DNA of 42,283 nt from Holophaga sp. (GTDB lineage: Bacteria > Acidobacteriota > Holophagae > Holophagales > Holophagaceae), in contig JARLGP010000096.1 of NCBI GenBank assembly GCA_031292735.1, positions 1-42,283 on the forward strand. The letters run 5' to 3'. Positions 32,243-42,198 of the stretch are shown here, piece after piece. Each line of letters opens with the position of its first letter. The stretch's first letter is position 1. The position numbers were made by a program, and so were the translations under genes. The notes under the pieces were generated by a model. It worked only from the letters and a program-made list of their open reading frames with translations. It did not search any database and was not told where the DNA came from.

Positions 32243-32542
32243 ATGAACGAGAAACGAAAAGCCTACTACGAGAAATTCGATGCGCAACTGGACGAGTGGG
32301 GTGTGCAGATCGATCACCTCAAGGCCAGGACCGCCGCGGCCAAGGATGAATTCATCCGCGACCACGAGCCGGCCCTGGACGCCCTGCAGCGCAAGCACGA
32401 AGAGGCCATGGCCACGATGAAGGACCTGAAGGCCGCGGGCGACGATGCCTGGGACGACCTGGTGGCGGGGCTGGAAAAGATCCTGGCCGACGGCAAGGCC
32501 GCCTACCACAACGCCGTGTCCCATTTCACCAAGGAGGATTGA
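32243..32542 (+). CDS. Small coiled-coil protein (sll1863-like stress family)
   Basis: A 99-residue highly charged, wholly helical protein. Heptad-like spacing runs through KLDAQL-type and LKARTAAAKDEF stretches, and it has no signal or membrane part. The N-terminal KRKAYYEKFDAQLDEWGVQIDHLKA resembles sll1863-type stress-response proteins. The role is unknown. It is followed after one base by a DUF3309 gene, so they are cotranscribed. Confidence 0.65.
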   Translation: MNEKRKAYYEKFDAQLDEWGVQIDHLKARTAAAKDEFIRDHEPALDALQRKHEEAMATMKDLKAAGDDAWDDLVAGLEKILADGKAAYHNAVSHFTKED

Positions 32543-32543
32543 C

Positions 32544-32699
32544 ATGCTTGGAACCATCGTTATTGTCGTCCTGGTCCTGATGCTGCTGGGCGCGCTGCCC
32601 ACTTGGCCGCACAGCCGGCAGTGGGGCTACTACCCCAGCGGCGGCCTGGGCCTGGTGGTGCTGGTGCTGGTCATCCTCCTGCTCATGGGCCGGTTGTAG
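32544..32699 (+). CDS. DUF3309 small membrane protein
   Basis: A 51-residue protein with two hydrophobic helices around ALPTWPHSRQWGYYPSGGLG, the hallmark of the DUF3309 family. AAGGAGG lies six bases before the ATG, inside the end of the preceding gene. Function is unknown; members often accompany stress genes. It converges with a permease gene, eight bases between the stops. Confidence 0.85.
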   Translation: MLGTIVIVVLVLMLLGALPTWPHSRQWGYYPSGGLGLVVLVLVILLLMGRL

Positions 32700-32707
32700 C
32701 CGGTCCG

Positions 32708-33940
32708 CTACCGCCAGATGAACAGCTGGATCCAGCCCACCCCGAGCACCAGGGAAATGAGGGTGATCACCGAGGCGGAGCGGGTGAATTCCCGGAAGGT
32801 CAGCCGCACGCCCCGGCGAGCGGCCCCCTCCGCCACGATGAGGTTGGCCACCGAGCCCAGCAGGGTCAGGTTCCCGGCCAGGGTGGAAGTGGCCGCCAGG
32901 GTCAGCCAGGCCGCCTGCGGGTGGGCCAGCCTGCCCATGAGGGGTTTCAGCAGAAGCACGGCCGGGACGTTGCTCACCAGGTTCGACAGGAGCACCGCGA
33001 TGGCGGAAAACACCACCGCGCCGCCGTTCAGCCAGGGCCGGGCGTACTGGAACATCCGGGCCGAAAGCCCGCTGGATTCGATGGTCCCGCTCACCACGAA
33101 CAGCGCCGCGAAGAACACCAGCAGCTCGGTGTCGATGGCGTCGAGCATCTTGGTGGGCCTCACCCGGCGGGTGAACAGCAGGGCGCACCCGGCGATGAAG
33201 GCCGCCTCCGCGGTGGGCGCTCCGGCCAGGAATGCGGCCAGCAGACCGGCGGTGACCACCAGGCTCTTGGTGAGCAGCCGCCGGTCGAAGTAGGGCCGTC
33301 CCAGGTCTGGCTCCAGGACGCCGGGCCTGAACTCGTCCCGGTAGAACAGCACCAGGATCAGCCAGATGCCGCCCAGCCCCAGCAGGGCGATGGGGGCCAG
33401 GGCGGTGGTGAACTGGAGGTAGGGGATCCGCGACGCGGTGCCGATGATCATGTTCTGCGGATTGCCGGTGAGCGTGGCCACGGAGCCGATGTTGGAGGCG
33501 GTGGCCAGCGCGATGAGGTAGGGCACCGGGTTGCGCCTGGCGCCGAGGGTGATGTCCAGCACCAGCGGGGTGAGCATCAGGCAGACGGTGTCGTTGAGGA
33601 ACAAGGCGCTCAGGATTCCGGCCACGATGATTTCCAGGGCCAGGAGCGAGCGCGGGCTGCGGGTGTAGTGCAGGATGCCGGCCCCCGCCAGCCGGAAGAA
33701 GCCGGCCATCTGCAGGTTGGCGTTGATGATCATCATGCCGAACAGGAGCACCAGGGTGTCGAGGCTGAGGAAGCTGCCGGCCTGCTGGAAGGTGATCTGC
33801 CGGGAGGCCAGCAGGAGGCCGGCGCCCATCAGGGTGATGGTGGTCCGGTTGGAACGGATGAAGGGAAATTTCCCCAGGGCGATGCCGACGAAGGTCAGGG
33901 TCACGATGACGAGGGTCAGCCACAGGTGCATGGGGTCCAC
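32708..33940 (-). CDS. SLC13/ArsB-type anion permease
   Basis: A 410-residue transporter with about 11 membrane segments. LFLNDTVCLMLTPLVL and SNIGSVATLTGNPQNMIIG are the first-half signatures of the ion transporter (IT) superfamily. NLVSNVPAVLLLKP and LAATSTLAGNLTLLGSVANLIV are the matching second-half ones. Relatives carry arsenite, citrate, dicarboxylates or sodium/proton; no ars genes lie near, so the substrate is open. It is followed at the 5' side by kdsB on the same strand with 32 bases between, so both may share a transcript. Confidence 0.8.
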   Translation of the reverse strand: MDPMHLWLTLVIVTLTFVGIALGKFPFIRSNRTTITLMGAGLLLASRQITFQQAGSFLSLDTLVLLFGMMIINANLQMAGFFRLAGAGILHYTRSPRSLLALEIIVAGILSALFLNDTVCLMLTPLVLDITLGARRNPVPYLIALATASNIGSVATLTGNPQNMIIGTASRIPYLQFTTALAPIALLGLGGIWLILVLFYRDEFRPGVLEPDLGRPYFDRRLLTKSLVVTAGLLAAFLAGAPTAEAAFIAGCALLFTRRVRPTKMLDAIDTELLVFFAALFVVSGTIESSGLSARMFQYARPWLNGGAVVFSAIAVLLSNLVSNVPAVLLLKPLMGRLAHPQAAWLTLAATSTLAGNLTLLGSVANLIVAEGAARRGVRLTFREFTRSASVITLISLVLGVGWIQLFIWR

Positions 33941-33972
33941 ATTCCTTTCCGAGGCCTCGGGCCCGCCGCCCG

Positions 33973-34749
33973 TCAGCCCCGGCGCTGGGCCAGCATCGCC
34001 TCCACAATCGGGATGTCCGCCGGCACATCCACCCCCAGGCTCAGGTGCGGGGTGCGGGCCACGCCGATGGCCATGCCGGCCGCCAGGGCCCGCAGCTGCT
34101 CCAGCATCTCCAGCTGCTCCAGGGGGTGCGGGGGGAGCCGGGTGAAGCGCAGCAGGGCCTCGGGCCGGTACGCGTAGATGCCCAGGTGGCGCTGGAACAG
34201 GGCCAGCTGCTCGGGCCGCAGCCAGGGCCGGAAGTCGGCCTGGAACACCTGGCTGTTGCGCACGTAGGGGATGGGGTTGCGGCTGAAATAGAGGGCCCGG
34301 CCCGCGTCATCGGTGACCACCTTGACGATGTTGGGGCTGAACAGCTCCTCGGCGGTGCGGAACGGGCAGCTGGCGGTGCCCATGGGCAGCCCGGGCTCGG
34401 CCCGCATCAGCTCCACCAGCGCGGCGATGGTGCCGGGGTGCATGGCGGGCTCGTCGCCCTGGAGGTTGAGCACCAGGTCGAAGCCGGGCATCGCCGCGAC
34501 CACCGCCGCCACCCGGTCGGTGCCGGAGGGCAGGGCCGGGTCGGTCATCACCGCCTGGCCGCCGAAGGCCTGCACCGCGGCCTCGATCCGGGCGTCGTCG
34601 GTGGCCACCACCACCGCGTCCACCCCGGCCGCCCCGGCCGCGGCTTCCAAGGCCCACTGGATCATGGGCCGGCCGGCGATGAGGGCCAGGGGCTTGCCCG
34701 GGAAACGGGAAGCCTGGAAGCGGGACGGCAGGACGGCGAGGGTGCGCAT
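33973..34749 (-). CDS. kdsB: 3-deoxy-manno-octulosonate cytidylyltransferase
   Basis: A 258-residue cytoplasmic enzyme that makes CMP-Kdo for the LPS inner core. LPSRFQASRFPGKPLALIAGRPMIQW is the N-terminal CTP-binding signature (broken here by variations of the usual RLPSTRLPGKPL). LNLQGDEPAM and YFSRNPIPYVR are further family blocks. KdsB length is usually about 245-255. It implies that the organism makes Kdo-containing LPS. The gene diverges from fabH with 160 bases between. Confidence 0.93.
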   Translation of the reverse strand: MRTLAVLPSRFQASRFPGKPLALIAGRPMIQWALEAAAGAAGVDAVVVATDDARIEAAVQAFGGQAVMTDPALPSGTDRVAAVVAAMPGFDLVLNLQGDEPAMHPGTIAALVELMRAEPGLPMGTASCPFRTAEELFSPNIVKVVTDDAGRALYFSRNPIPYVRNSQVFQADFRPWLRPEQLALFQRHLGIYAYRPEALLRFTRLPPHPLEQLEMLEQLRALAAGMAIGVARTPHLSLGVDVPADIPIVEAMLAQRRG

Positions 34750-34909
34750 GGGTAAACCTTTTGCAAGTTCGCTTGATCATAACAAGAGGACGCTGCCATG
34801 GGCCTTGCGGGAGCCTTGGCCCGGGGCGGCGGGAACTCCGCCGTGGATAAATCCGGTGAATTCATTCACAATCATGGGTTCGGTCTGCACTTTTTTTCAG
34901 GAGGTACCT

Positions 34910-35908
34910 TTGAATCAACGGCTTTCCCGTCCCGTGGGGATCACAGCCACCGGCCAGTTCTACCCTGAACGCATCGTCACCAACGCCGACCTTGCCAACC
35001 TGGTGGATACCAATGACGAGTGGATCCTGACCCGCACCGGCATCCGGACCCGCCGTTGGGTGGAGCCCGGGGTCGCTTCCTCCGACCTGGGCGCCGAGGC
35101 CCTGAAGATGGCCCTGGACCGGCGGGGTTTCGTGCCCGACGACCTGGACGCCATCGTGGTGGCCACGGTCACCCCGGACATGTTCTTCCCGTGCACCGCC
35201 GCCCTGATCCAGCACAAGATCGGCGCCACCAAGGTGTTCGGCTTCGACGTGAACGCCGCCTGCTCCAGCTTCCTGTTCGCCCTCACCGCCGCCGCCGGCC
35301 TCATCGCCGGGGCCGGCCTGAAGCGGGTGGCGGTGGTGGGCTGCGACGTGATGACCTCGGTCATGGACAAGAGCGACCGCAACACCGCCGTCCTGTTCGG
35401 GGACGGGGCCGGGGCGGTGATCCTGGAGGAGGTGGAGGAGGGCTACGGCATCCTCGACTTCGAGCACCGCATCGACGGTTCCGGCGGCCCCTTCCTGTGC
35501 ATGCCCGGGGGCGGTTCGCTGCACCCCTCCACCCACGAGACGGTGAACGCCAAGATGCACTTCATCCACCAGGACGGCAGGGAGGTCTACAAGCGGGCCG
35601 TGCGCGACATGGCCGAGGTGAGCCGGCTCATGCTGGACCGCAACGGCATCCGCACCGACCAGCTGGGGCTGTTCGTCCCGCACCAGGCCAACGTCCGCAT
35701 CATGGACGCGGCCGCCAAGCGGCTGGAGCTGCCCACGGAACGCATGGCCAGCAACATCGGCGAGTTCGCCAACACCACCTCGGCCACCCTGCCCACCGCG
35801 CTGCACCAGTCGCTGGAGGCGGGCAAGCTGGCCAAGGGCGACCTGGTGGTGCTGGCCTCGTTCGGCGCCGGGTTCACCTGGGGCGGCACCCTGCTGCGCT
35901 GGGTCTAG
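34910..35908 (+). CDS. fabH: 3-oxoacyl-ACP synthase III
   Basis: A 332-residue condensing enzyme that starts fatty acid synthesis by joining acetyl-CoA and malonyl-ACP. VNAACSSFLFAL holds the catalytic Cys, VPHQANVRIMDA the His, and SNIGEFANTTSATLP the Asn. TRTGIRTRRW is the typical N-terminal block. The start is the TTG at 34910, since AGGAGG (34899-34904) ends five bases before it; the upstream ATG at 34874 lies on the far side of that site. An rsmD gene follows after four bases. Confidence 0.92.
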   Translation: MNQRLSRPVGITATGQFYPERIVTNADLANLVDTNDEWILTRTGIRTRRWVEPGVASSDLGAEALKMALDRRGFVPDDLDAIVVATVTPDMFFPCTAALIQHKIGATKVFGFDVNAACSSFLFALTAAAGLIAGAGLKRVAVVGCDVMTSVMDKSDRNTAVLFGDGAGAVILEEVEEGYGILDFEHRIDGSGGPFLCMPGGGSLHPSTHETVNAKMHFIHQDGREVYKRAVRDMAEVSRLMLDRNGIRTDQLGLFVPHQANVRIMDAAAKRLELPTERMASNIGEFANTTSATLPTALHQSLEAGKLAKGDLVVLASFGAGFTWGGTLLRWV

Positions 35909-35912
35909 TCGT

Positions 35913-36437
35913 TTGCGGATCATCGCCGGCGCCCTGAAGGGCCGCAGCCTGCAGGCCCCGCCGGACCAGAGGGTGCGCCCCACCGCCGACCGGGCCCGGG
36001 AGGCGCTGTTCTCCATCCTCCAGCGCTGGCCCCAGGGGCCATTCCTGGACCTGTTCGCCGGCACCGGGGCGGTGGCCCTGGAGGCCTGGTCCCGGGACTA
36101 CGGCCCGGTGGCCTGCGTGGAGCGGGAACCCGCGGCGCTGGCCTGCATCCAGCGCAACGGCCGGGGCGCCGGCCTGCAGGTGCTGGCCAAGGATGTGCTG
36201 CGCCTGGCCCGGGAGGCCTTTCCGCCCCAGGCGGTGGTGTTCGCCGACCCCCCCTACGAGGCCAGCGCCCAGCTCTGGCCGGCCCTGGCCCCGCGGATCC
36301 GGCCCTGGCTGCGGCCGGACGGCATCCTGGTGTGGGAAACCGGCCATCCCGCCACCCTGCCGCCCGTGGACGGCCTGGAACTGGTGGAGTCCCGGCGCTA
36401 CGGCGCCGCGGTATTCCATCTGTTCCGGCCCATCTGA
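35913..36437 (+). CDS. rsmD: 16S rRNA (guanine966-N2)-methyltransferase
   Basis: A 174-residue SAM-dependent methyltransferase that modifies G966 of 16S rRNA. MRIIAGALKGRSLQ is the family's N-terminus, LFAGTGAVALEA binds SAM, and FADPPYEAS is the catalytic DPPY motif. The start codon is TTG. It lies four bases after fabH and is probably cotranscribed with it. Confidence 0.88.
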   Translation: MRIIAGALKGRSLQAPPDQRVRPTADRAREALFSILQRWPQGPFLDLFAGTGAVALEAWSRDYGPVACVEREPAALACIQRNGRGAGLQVLAKDVLRLAREAFPPQAVVFADPPYEASAQLWPALAPRIRPWLRPDGILVWETGHPATLPPVDGLELVESRRYGAAVFHLFRPI

Positions 36438-36472
36438 CCCGCCGGCCCCCCGGGCCCGCTACACTGGGGGGG

Positions 36473-38137
36473 ATGTTCCGGATCTCCATCAAGACCAAGC
36501 TGAGCGCGGTGATCGCCATTCTGGTGCTGGGCTTTGCCTTGTTCAACGTGGCCTACTACCCGCGCCAGGTGGAGCGCCGGTTCCGGGCCCAGGCCGAGCT
36601 GAGCGCCCGGCAGGTGGCCGAAGCGGCCAGCTTCGCCCTGGCGCCCGCCCTGGAGAACGGCAACCAGGCGGAGATCAGCCGGATCCTCCGGGGGGTCAAG
36701 CGCATTCCCGCCTTCCGCTTCAGCGTGGTGGCCGGTCCCGGCGGCAGGGTGGTGGACGCCACCGCCTCCGCCCCCGCCTGGGCCCGGGGCTACGCCCGGG
36801 AGAAGGGGGTCACCAAGTCCTTCCTGCATTCCCAGGGCGGCACCCTGGTGGCCATCGCCCCGATCTCCTTCCTGGACGACACCGAGCAGCGTGGCGCGCT
36901 GATCCTGGGCTTTTCCACCGAGGAGATCCGCCGGCTGGCCAGCGACAACTTCGACCGCGGCCTGTGGGTGGGCATCGTCGCCATGGCCCTGGGCATCGGC
37001 GCCTCGGTCTACCTGGCCAACCTCTACATCCGGCCCGTGGTGGCGCTCACCACCGCCGCCCAGCGGGTGGCCCAGGGCAACTTCGAGGGCCTGTCGGTGC
37101 GGGTGCGCTCCCATGACGAGCTGGAGGACCTGGGCCGCAGCTTCGAGGTGATGACCAGCAAGCTGCGCATCTCCCGGGACGAGATCGAGCGGCAGAACCG
37201 GCTGCTGGAATCCCGGGTGCAGGAACGCACCCGCCAGCTCATGGAGACCATCTGGGAGCTGGAGGAGATCCGGGCCAACCTGGAGCAGCTGGTGCAGGAC
37301 CGCACCCGGGGCCTGGAACAGTCCCGGGCGGAGCTGGCCGCCTGGGCCGGCACCCTGGAGGAGAAGGTCAAGGAGAAGACCCAGGAGCTCACCGAGGTCA
37401 ACCAGAGCCTCAGCATCAGCCTGCAGCGCCTGCAGGAGCTGGACCGGATCAAGGACGAGTTCCTGGCCAACATGAGCCACGAGCTGAAGACCCCGCTCAA
37501 CGCGGTGATCGGCTTCTCCGGCCTGCTCCTGCTGGAGGCGCCGAACCGGCTGCCCGACGACATGCGCGACGACCTCCAGATCATCCACCAGAACGGCCGC
37601 AGCCTGCTGGGCATGATCGATTCGATCCTGGACCTGTCCAAGATCGAGGCCGGCAAGTTCGAGCTGGAGCTGTCCGCCATGGACCCGGTGCCGGTGCTGG
37701 AGGAGGTGGCCGCGCTCAGCGCCGGGCTGATCCTGGAACGCCCCATCAGCTTCGCCTTCACCCCGCCGGCCTGGTCCGCGCGGGTGCTGGGCGATCCGGT
37801 CCGGTTCAAGCAGGTGATCACCAACCTGGTGGGCAACGCCATCAAGTTCACCGAAAACGGCACCGTCACCATGGCCCTGGAGCGGGTCGCCAGCCGGCTG
37901 CGGATCCGCATCAGCGACCAGGGCATCGGCATGACCCCCGAGGAGATGGACCGCCTGTTCAAGCCCTTCCAGCAGGTGGACGGCAGCATCACCCGGCGCT
38001 TCGGCGGCACCGGCCTGGGCCTTGCGCTTTCCCAGCGGCTCATGACAATGATGAACGGACAGATCACCGTGGAAAGCGAAAAAGGCCGGGGCAGCACGTT
38101 CACGGTGGAAATTCCCCTTCTCAAGGATGTCCCATGA
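36473..38137 (+). CDS. Membrane sensor histidine kinase (HAMP, coiled coil, HisKA, ATPase)
   Basis: A 554-residue kinase. A membrane segment at about residues 9-28 and a second near 165-185 flank a periplasmic sensor domain. HAMP follows to about 235, then a long coiled coil to about 325. His336 in ANMSHELKTPLNA is the phosphorylated residue. The ATPase domain has the N box NLVGNAIKFTE, G1 DQGIGM, F box LFKPFQQVD and G2 GGTGLGLAL. No receiver domain is attached; the next gene, overlapping by four bases, encodes one. The signal is unknown. Confidence 0.88.
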   Translation: MFRISIKTKLSAVIAILVLGFALFNVAYYPRQVERRFRAQAELSARQVAEAASFALAPALENGNQAEISRILRGVKRIPAFRFSVVAGPGGRVVDATASAPAWARGYAREKGVTKSFLHSQGGTLVAIAPISFLDDTEQRGALILGFSTEEIRRLASDNFDRGLWVGIVAMALGIGASVYLANLYIRPVVALTTAAQRVAQGNFEGLSVRVRSHDELEDLGRSFEVMTSKLRISRDEIERQNRLLESRVQERTRQLMETIWELEEIRANLEQLVQDRTRGLEQSRAELAAWAGTLEEKVKEKTQELTEVNQSLSISLQRLQELDRIKDEFLANMSHELKTPLNAVIGFSGLLLLEAPNRLPDDMRDDLQIIHQNGRSLLGMIDSILDLSKIEAGKFELELSAMDPVPVLEEVAALSAGLILERPISFAFTPPAWSARVLGDPVRFKQVITNLVGNAIKFTENGTVTMALERVASRLRIRISDQGIGMTPEEMDRLFKPFQQVDGSITRRFGGTGLGLALSQRLMTMMNGQITVESEKGRGSTFTVEIPLLKDVP

Positions 38138-39957
38138 CCGCCCAACCCATCAGGATCCTTTGCATCGAGGACAACCCGGTGAACTGGCGGCTGGTCCAGC
38201 GCCTGCTCACCCAGGCCGGCTACGAGATGCACTGGGCCGCCGACGGCATGAAGGGCTTCGAGATGGCCCTGGCCCTGAAGCCCGCGCTGATCCTGCTGGA
38301 CATCAACCTGCCCGGGCTGTCGGGCTTCGAGGTGGCCACCAAGTTCCGGCAGAACCAGGATCTGCAGAACATCCCCATGGTGGCGCTCACCGCCAAGACC
38401 CTCAAGTCGGACCGGGAAACCGCCCTGGTGGCGGGCTGCGACGGCTTCATCCCCAAGCCCCTGGACCCCTTCACCTTCGTGGGCCAGGTGGGCGCCTACC
38501 TGGCCGGCGCCCGGGAATTCCTGGAGACCTCCCAGGAGAAGGACGCCCTGCGCCACTTCAACCGCCACGTGCTGGAGCACCTGGAATCCCAGCTGAAGGA
38601 GGCCCAGGAGGCCAACAAGAAGCTGCTGGCGGCCCAGGAGGCCCTGGAAGCCCGGAACCGCAGCCTGGCCCGGCTGCTGGCCCTCAGCCAGAGCATCCTC
38701 ACCGAGCACGATCCCCACGCCCTGCTGCAGCGGGTGCTGGACGAAGTGCGGGCCGAGCTCCGGGCCACCGGACTGTGGTCCTACCGGATCCATCCCAGCG
38801 GCGGCTACTTCGAGGGGCTGCGCTGGAACGGCCGGTTCGAGCCGACCCCGGTGCTGCCCCTTGACCATCCCTTCGTGCTGCGCGCCCGGGCGCTGCCCCA
38901 GGGCGGGCCGCTGCGGGGCGAAGGCCTGCGCAGCGACCGGGTGTGGGACGAGGGCCTGGGCCTGGGCTTCTGGTCCCCCGCCTCCGAGGCCTGCATGCTG
39001 GTGCTGCGGGACCACCAGACCGATCCCGAGCTGTTCGGGTTCTGGATCATCACCCGGTCCGCGGACCAGCGGCTGCTGCCGGCGGAGCTGGAGATGGTGA
39101 GCCTGCACGCCAGCATCGCCATGGTGAGCCTGGAGAACGCCGAGCTGATCGCCACCCTCAACAACAGCACCCGGGCCCTGGCCTCCAGCTACGAAAAGAT
39201 CGAAGCCGCCTACCAGGACCTGCAGAACGCCCGGGAGGTGCTGGGCCGGCGGGACCGCCAGGAGCTGCTGGGCGACCTCATCTTCAAGATCGCCCAGCGG
39301 CTGGAGGCGCCGGTGGCCAGCCTGCACCGGCAAAGCCAGCTGCTGGACCAGCTCATGGCGCCCGGCGCGGCGCGCGACCCGGCGGTGATCCCCGAAGCCC
39401 AGCCCAAGGCCCTGGCCGAAATCCGGGAAGCGGTGTTCCGCATCGACAGCCTGCTCAAGGCCCTGCTGCGGCGGGTGGGCCGGGGCGGGCCGCCGACCCC
39501 CGAGTGGCTGGACCTGCACGACCTGCTCCAGCAGGAGCTGGGCCTGCTGCAGGTGGAGGGGGTGATCCCGGCCCACGTGGTGCCGACCCTGGACCTCGCC
39601 GCCAGTTCGCCCCTGCTGCACGGGGTCTACGGGGATTTCGCCGCGACCCTGCTGAACGTGGTGCAGCACGCCCTGGGCGGGCCGACCCCCTCGGCCACCC
39701 TGGTCGTGACCACCAGCCAGGAGGGCGAGGACTTCATCCTGGAACTGCGGGACGAAGGCGGCCCCATCCTGCCCAGCGAACTGGCCCAGGCCTTCGAGCC
39801 GTTCTCGGAACTGCATCAGCAGGTGGTGATCGGCGGCCGCAGCCCCGGCGAGGGGCTGGCCGGCTGCAAGCAGCTGCTGGCGGTCTACCACGGGGAGATC
39901 AGCATCGCCAACGAAGGCGAAGGCACCGTGGTCCGGGTGCGGATTCCCCTGCACTGA
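38134..39957 (+). CDS. Response regulator with GAF-like and degenerate kinase domains
   Basis: A 607-residue cytoplasmic protein. The receiver domain (residues 5-122) has the acidic pair ED at 15-16, Asp56 in LLDINLPG, a Thr in ALTAK and Lys in PKPLD, so it should be phosphorylated by the overlapping upstream kinase. A coiled coil (about 140-180) and a GAF-like domain (about 180-345) follow. The last third has a kinase-like fold, but the SHELR box reads KIAQRLEAP without the His. The ATPase motifs are also worn: VVQHAL for the N box, DEGGP for G1 and a poor G2. It probably no longer phosphorylates and may act as an allosteric or docking partner. Confidence 0.78.
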   Translation: MTAQPIRILCIEDNPVNWRLVQRLLTQAGYEMHWAADGMKGFEMALALKPALILLDINLPGLSGFEVATKFRQNQDLQNIPMVALTAKTLKSDRETALVAGCDGFIPKPLDPFTFVGQVGAYLAGAREFLETSQEKDALRHFNRHVLEHLESQLKEAQEANKKLLAAQEALEARNRSLARLLALSQSILTEHDPHALLQRVLDEVRAELRATGLWSYRIHPSGGYFEGLRWNGRFEPTPVLPLDHPFVLRARALPQGGPLRGEGLRSDRVWDEGLGLGFWSPASEACMLVLRDHQTDPELFGFWIITRSADQRLLPAELEMVSLHASIAMVSLENAELIATLNNSTRALASSYEKIEAAYQDLQNAREVLGRRDRQELLGDLIFKIAQRLEAPVASLHRQSQLLDQLMAPGAARDPAVIPEAQPKALAEIREAVFRIDSLLKALLRRVGRGGPPTPEWLDLHDLLQQELGLLQVEGVIPAHVVPTLDLAASSPLLHGVYGDFAATLLNVVQHALGGPTPSATLVVTTSQEGEDFILELRDEGGPILPSELAQAFEPFSELHQQVVIGGRSPGEGLAGCKQLLAVYHGEISIANEGEGTVVRVRIPLH

Positions 39958-39989
39958 GCAAGAGGACCCGCTGGCGCTGCCCTCCGGTT

Positions 39990-40724
39990 TCAGGCCATGT
40001 AGCCGGTCAGCAGCGCCTGCTCCCAGTCCGGCCGGTTGCGCGCCTTGGCCAGGTCGGCCATGGCCCGGAAATCGTAGGGAACCGTGATCAGCGAGGGGAT
40101 CCAGTTGCCGGCCCGCTGCTCGAGGATGGCGTAGTGCGCGTCCGGGGAGCCGGTCTGCACCATGAGCCGGAACGGATAGGTGGTTTCCAGCGCCGGCAGC
40201 CCGACGCTGCCGGGGTTCACCAGCAGTTGGCCCGAGCGGGAGCGCACCGCCCGCGGCACGTGGGTGTGGCCGCACAGCACCACCGGCGCGGATACGGTGA
40301 GCCGGGTCTCCACCTCCGCGGCGCTGGCGGACCTCTGCCCCGAGGGCTCCAGGGTCTCCAGCAGGGATTCCAGGTCGCTGTCCGGGGTGCCGTGGCACAG
40401 GAACACCTCGGGGCTGAACTGGACGGTGCCGGGCTGGGCGGCGATCCAGGCCAGTTCCGGCGCGGTCAGCTGGGCGTGGGCGTAGGCGTCGGAAGGGCCC
40501 CATTGGCCCGGGCCCTGGGTGAGGATCTGGCGCTCGTGGTTGCCGGCGATGGTGAGCCAGTTCTGGGCCATGAGGCACTGGGCGGTTTCCCGGGGCAGCA
40601 AGGGGCCGGACAGGCTGTCGCCCAGGTTCACCACGGCGTCCACCTCCCGGCTGCGGAAGTCCCGGATCACCGCTTCCAGGGCCCCCAGGTTGCCGTGGAT
40701 GTCGGAAACGACGGCGAGTCTCAT
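39990..40724 (-). CDS. Metallophosphoesterase, YfcE/MJ0936-like
   Basis: A 244-residue calcineurin-like phosphoesterase. The metal-binding series is complete: [27 protein letters not shown] and [14 protein letters not shown] is typical of the small phosphodiesterase group that includes YfcE. The substrate is unknown. The start overlaps the ispG stop by four bases (ATGA), so it is translated from the ispG message. Confidence 0.85.
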   Translation of the reverse strand: MRLAVVSDIHGNLGALEAVIRDFRSREVDAVVNLGDSLSGPLLPRETAQCLMAQNWLTIAGNHERQILTQGPGQWGPSDAYAHAQLTAPELAWIAAQPGTVQFSPEVFLCHGTPDSDLESLLETLEPSGQRSASAAEVETRLTVSAPVVLCGHTHVPRAVRSRSGQLLVNPGSVGLPALETTYPFRLMVQTGSPDAHYAILEQRAGNWIPSLITVPYDFRAMADLAKARNRPDWEQALLTGYMA

Positions 40725-42010
40725 GGCCGGGCCAGGGTGGCCGTGCGGCCGTAGTGGGTCTTGATGTAGTCCAGCACGATGGCCTGGAACTCCTCGGCGA
40801 TGTGTTCGCCGCGCAGGGTGACCGTCTTCACCCCGTCCACGAACACCGGCGCGGCCGGCGATTCCCCGCTGCCGGGCAGGCTGATGCCGATGTTGGCGTG
40901 CCGGGATTCGCCGGGGCCGTTGACGATGCAGCCCATCACCGCGACGTTCATGGCCTCCACCCCCGGGTAGCTCTGCTTCCACGCCGGCATCTGCTCGCGC
41001 AGGTAGGTCTGGATCCGGTCGGCCAGGTGCTGGAACACCGTGGAGGTGGTGCGGCCGCAGCCGGGGCAGGCCACCACCATCGGCGCGAACTTGCGGAAGC
41101 CCATGGTCTGCAGGATCTCCTGGGCCACCACCACCTCCCGGGCGCGGTCGCCGTCCGGCTCCGGGGTGAGCGAAACCCGGATGGTGTCGCCGATGCCCTC
41201 CTGCAGCAGCACCGCCAGGGCCGCGGTGGAGGCGACGATGCCCTTGCTGCCCATGCCCGCCTCGGTCAGGCCCAGGTGCAGGGCGTAGCGGCAGCGCCGG
41301 GCCAGTTCCCGGTAGACGGCGATCAGGTCCTGGACCCCGGAGACCTTGCAGGACAGGATGATCCGGTCCGCCCCCAGGCCGATGGCCTCCGCCTGGGCGG
41401 CGCTGTCCACGGCCGAGCTGACCAGGGCCTCGTACATCACCGCCTGGGTGGTCCAGGGCACCGGCCGGCGGCTGTTCTCGTCCATGATCCGGGCCAGCAG
41501 GTCCTGGTCCAGGCTGCCCCAGTTGACCCCGATGCGCACCGGCTTGTCGTAGCGGCAGGCCGCTTCCACGATCCGGGCGAACTGGCGGTCGTGCTTTTCC
41601 CCCTGGCCCACGTTGCCCGGGTTGATCCGGTACTTGGAGAGGGCCTGGGCGCACTCCGGGTAGTCGCCCAGGAGCTTGTGGCCGTTGTAATGGAAATCCC
41701 CGACCAGCGGCACCTCCACCCCGTCCGCGTCCAGCCGTTCGCGGATGAGCGGGACCGCCGCGGCGGCGGCCGGGGTGTTGACGGTGACCCGCACCAGTTC
41801 GGAACCGGCCAGGGCCAGCTCCTTCACCTGCCGGGTGGTGGCGGCCACATCCGCGGTGTCGGTGTTGGTCATGGACTGGATCACGATGGGCGCGCCGCCG
41901 CCCAGCAGCACCGCGCAACGGCCATGGACCACGCGGGTCGTCTGGCGATCGCCCCGTGCCGAGGGCCCGGAAGCCGCCGGATGTGTCACCGGAAGTTGCT
42001 CTGCCGACAT
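40721..42010 (-). CDS. ispG: (E)-4-hydroxy-3-methylbut-2-enyl-diphosphate synthase
   Basis: A 429-residue iron-sulfur enzyme of the MEP isoprenoid pathway. It converts MEcPP to [17 protein letters not shown] near residue 45 is the typical N-terminal block. CPGCGRTT and GCIVNGPGE supply the three Cys ligands of the 4Fe-4S cluster. Length suits the short bacterial form without the insert domain. The start at 42010 has AAGGG seven bases upstream; the frame is open further upstream but without a site. A metallophosphoesterase gene is coupled to its 3' end. Confidence 0.94.
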   Translation of the reverse strand: MSAEQLPVTHPAASGPSARGDRQTTRVVHGRCAVLLGGGAPIVIQSMTNTDTADVAATTRQVKELALAGSELVRVTVNTPAAAAAVPLIRERLDADGVEVPLVGDFHYNGHKLLGDYPECAQALSKYRINPGNVGQGEKHDRQFARIVEAACRYDKPVRIGVNWGSLDQDLLARIMDENSRRPVPWTTQAVMYEALVSSAVDSAAQAEAIGLGADRIILSCKVSGVQDLIAVYRELARRCRYALHLGLTEAGMGSKGIVASTAALAVLLQEGIGDTIRVSLTPEPDGDRAREVVVAQEILQTMGFRKFAPMVVACPGCGRTTSTVFQHLADRIQTYLREQMPAWKQSYPGVEAMNVAVMGCIVNGPGESRHANIGISLPGSGESPAAPVFVDGVKTVTLRGEHIAEEFQAIVLDYIKTHYGRTATLARP

Positions 42011-42198
42011 ATTCGCCCTTTTTCTATGAAATTTACATCCAGGATGAAGCTCCGGGGAGGCCTGGAGCCCCCTCATGAAAAGCCTACCATGCCCCCTGCG
42101 CCGGGGGCAGCGGGGGCCTGGACCGGGAACCGTGGTTGTAGCCTTAATTCCACAGGAAAAATGTGTTAGGCTTCGTAAAATCTCGGAAGGCATCTGCG

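Noticed and set aside
37024..40578. Very long open frame on the minus strand (1184 codons)
   Set aside because: It runs antisense to the kinase pair, whose motifs are clear. High GC removes stop codons in the shadow frame; the product is low-complexity Arg, Pro and Gln with no domain.
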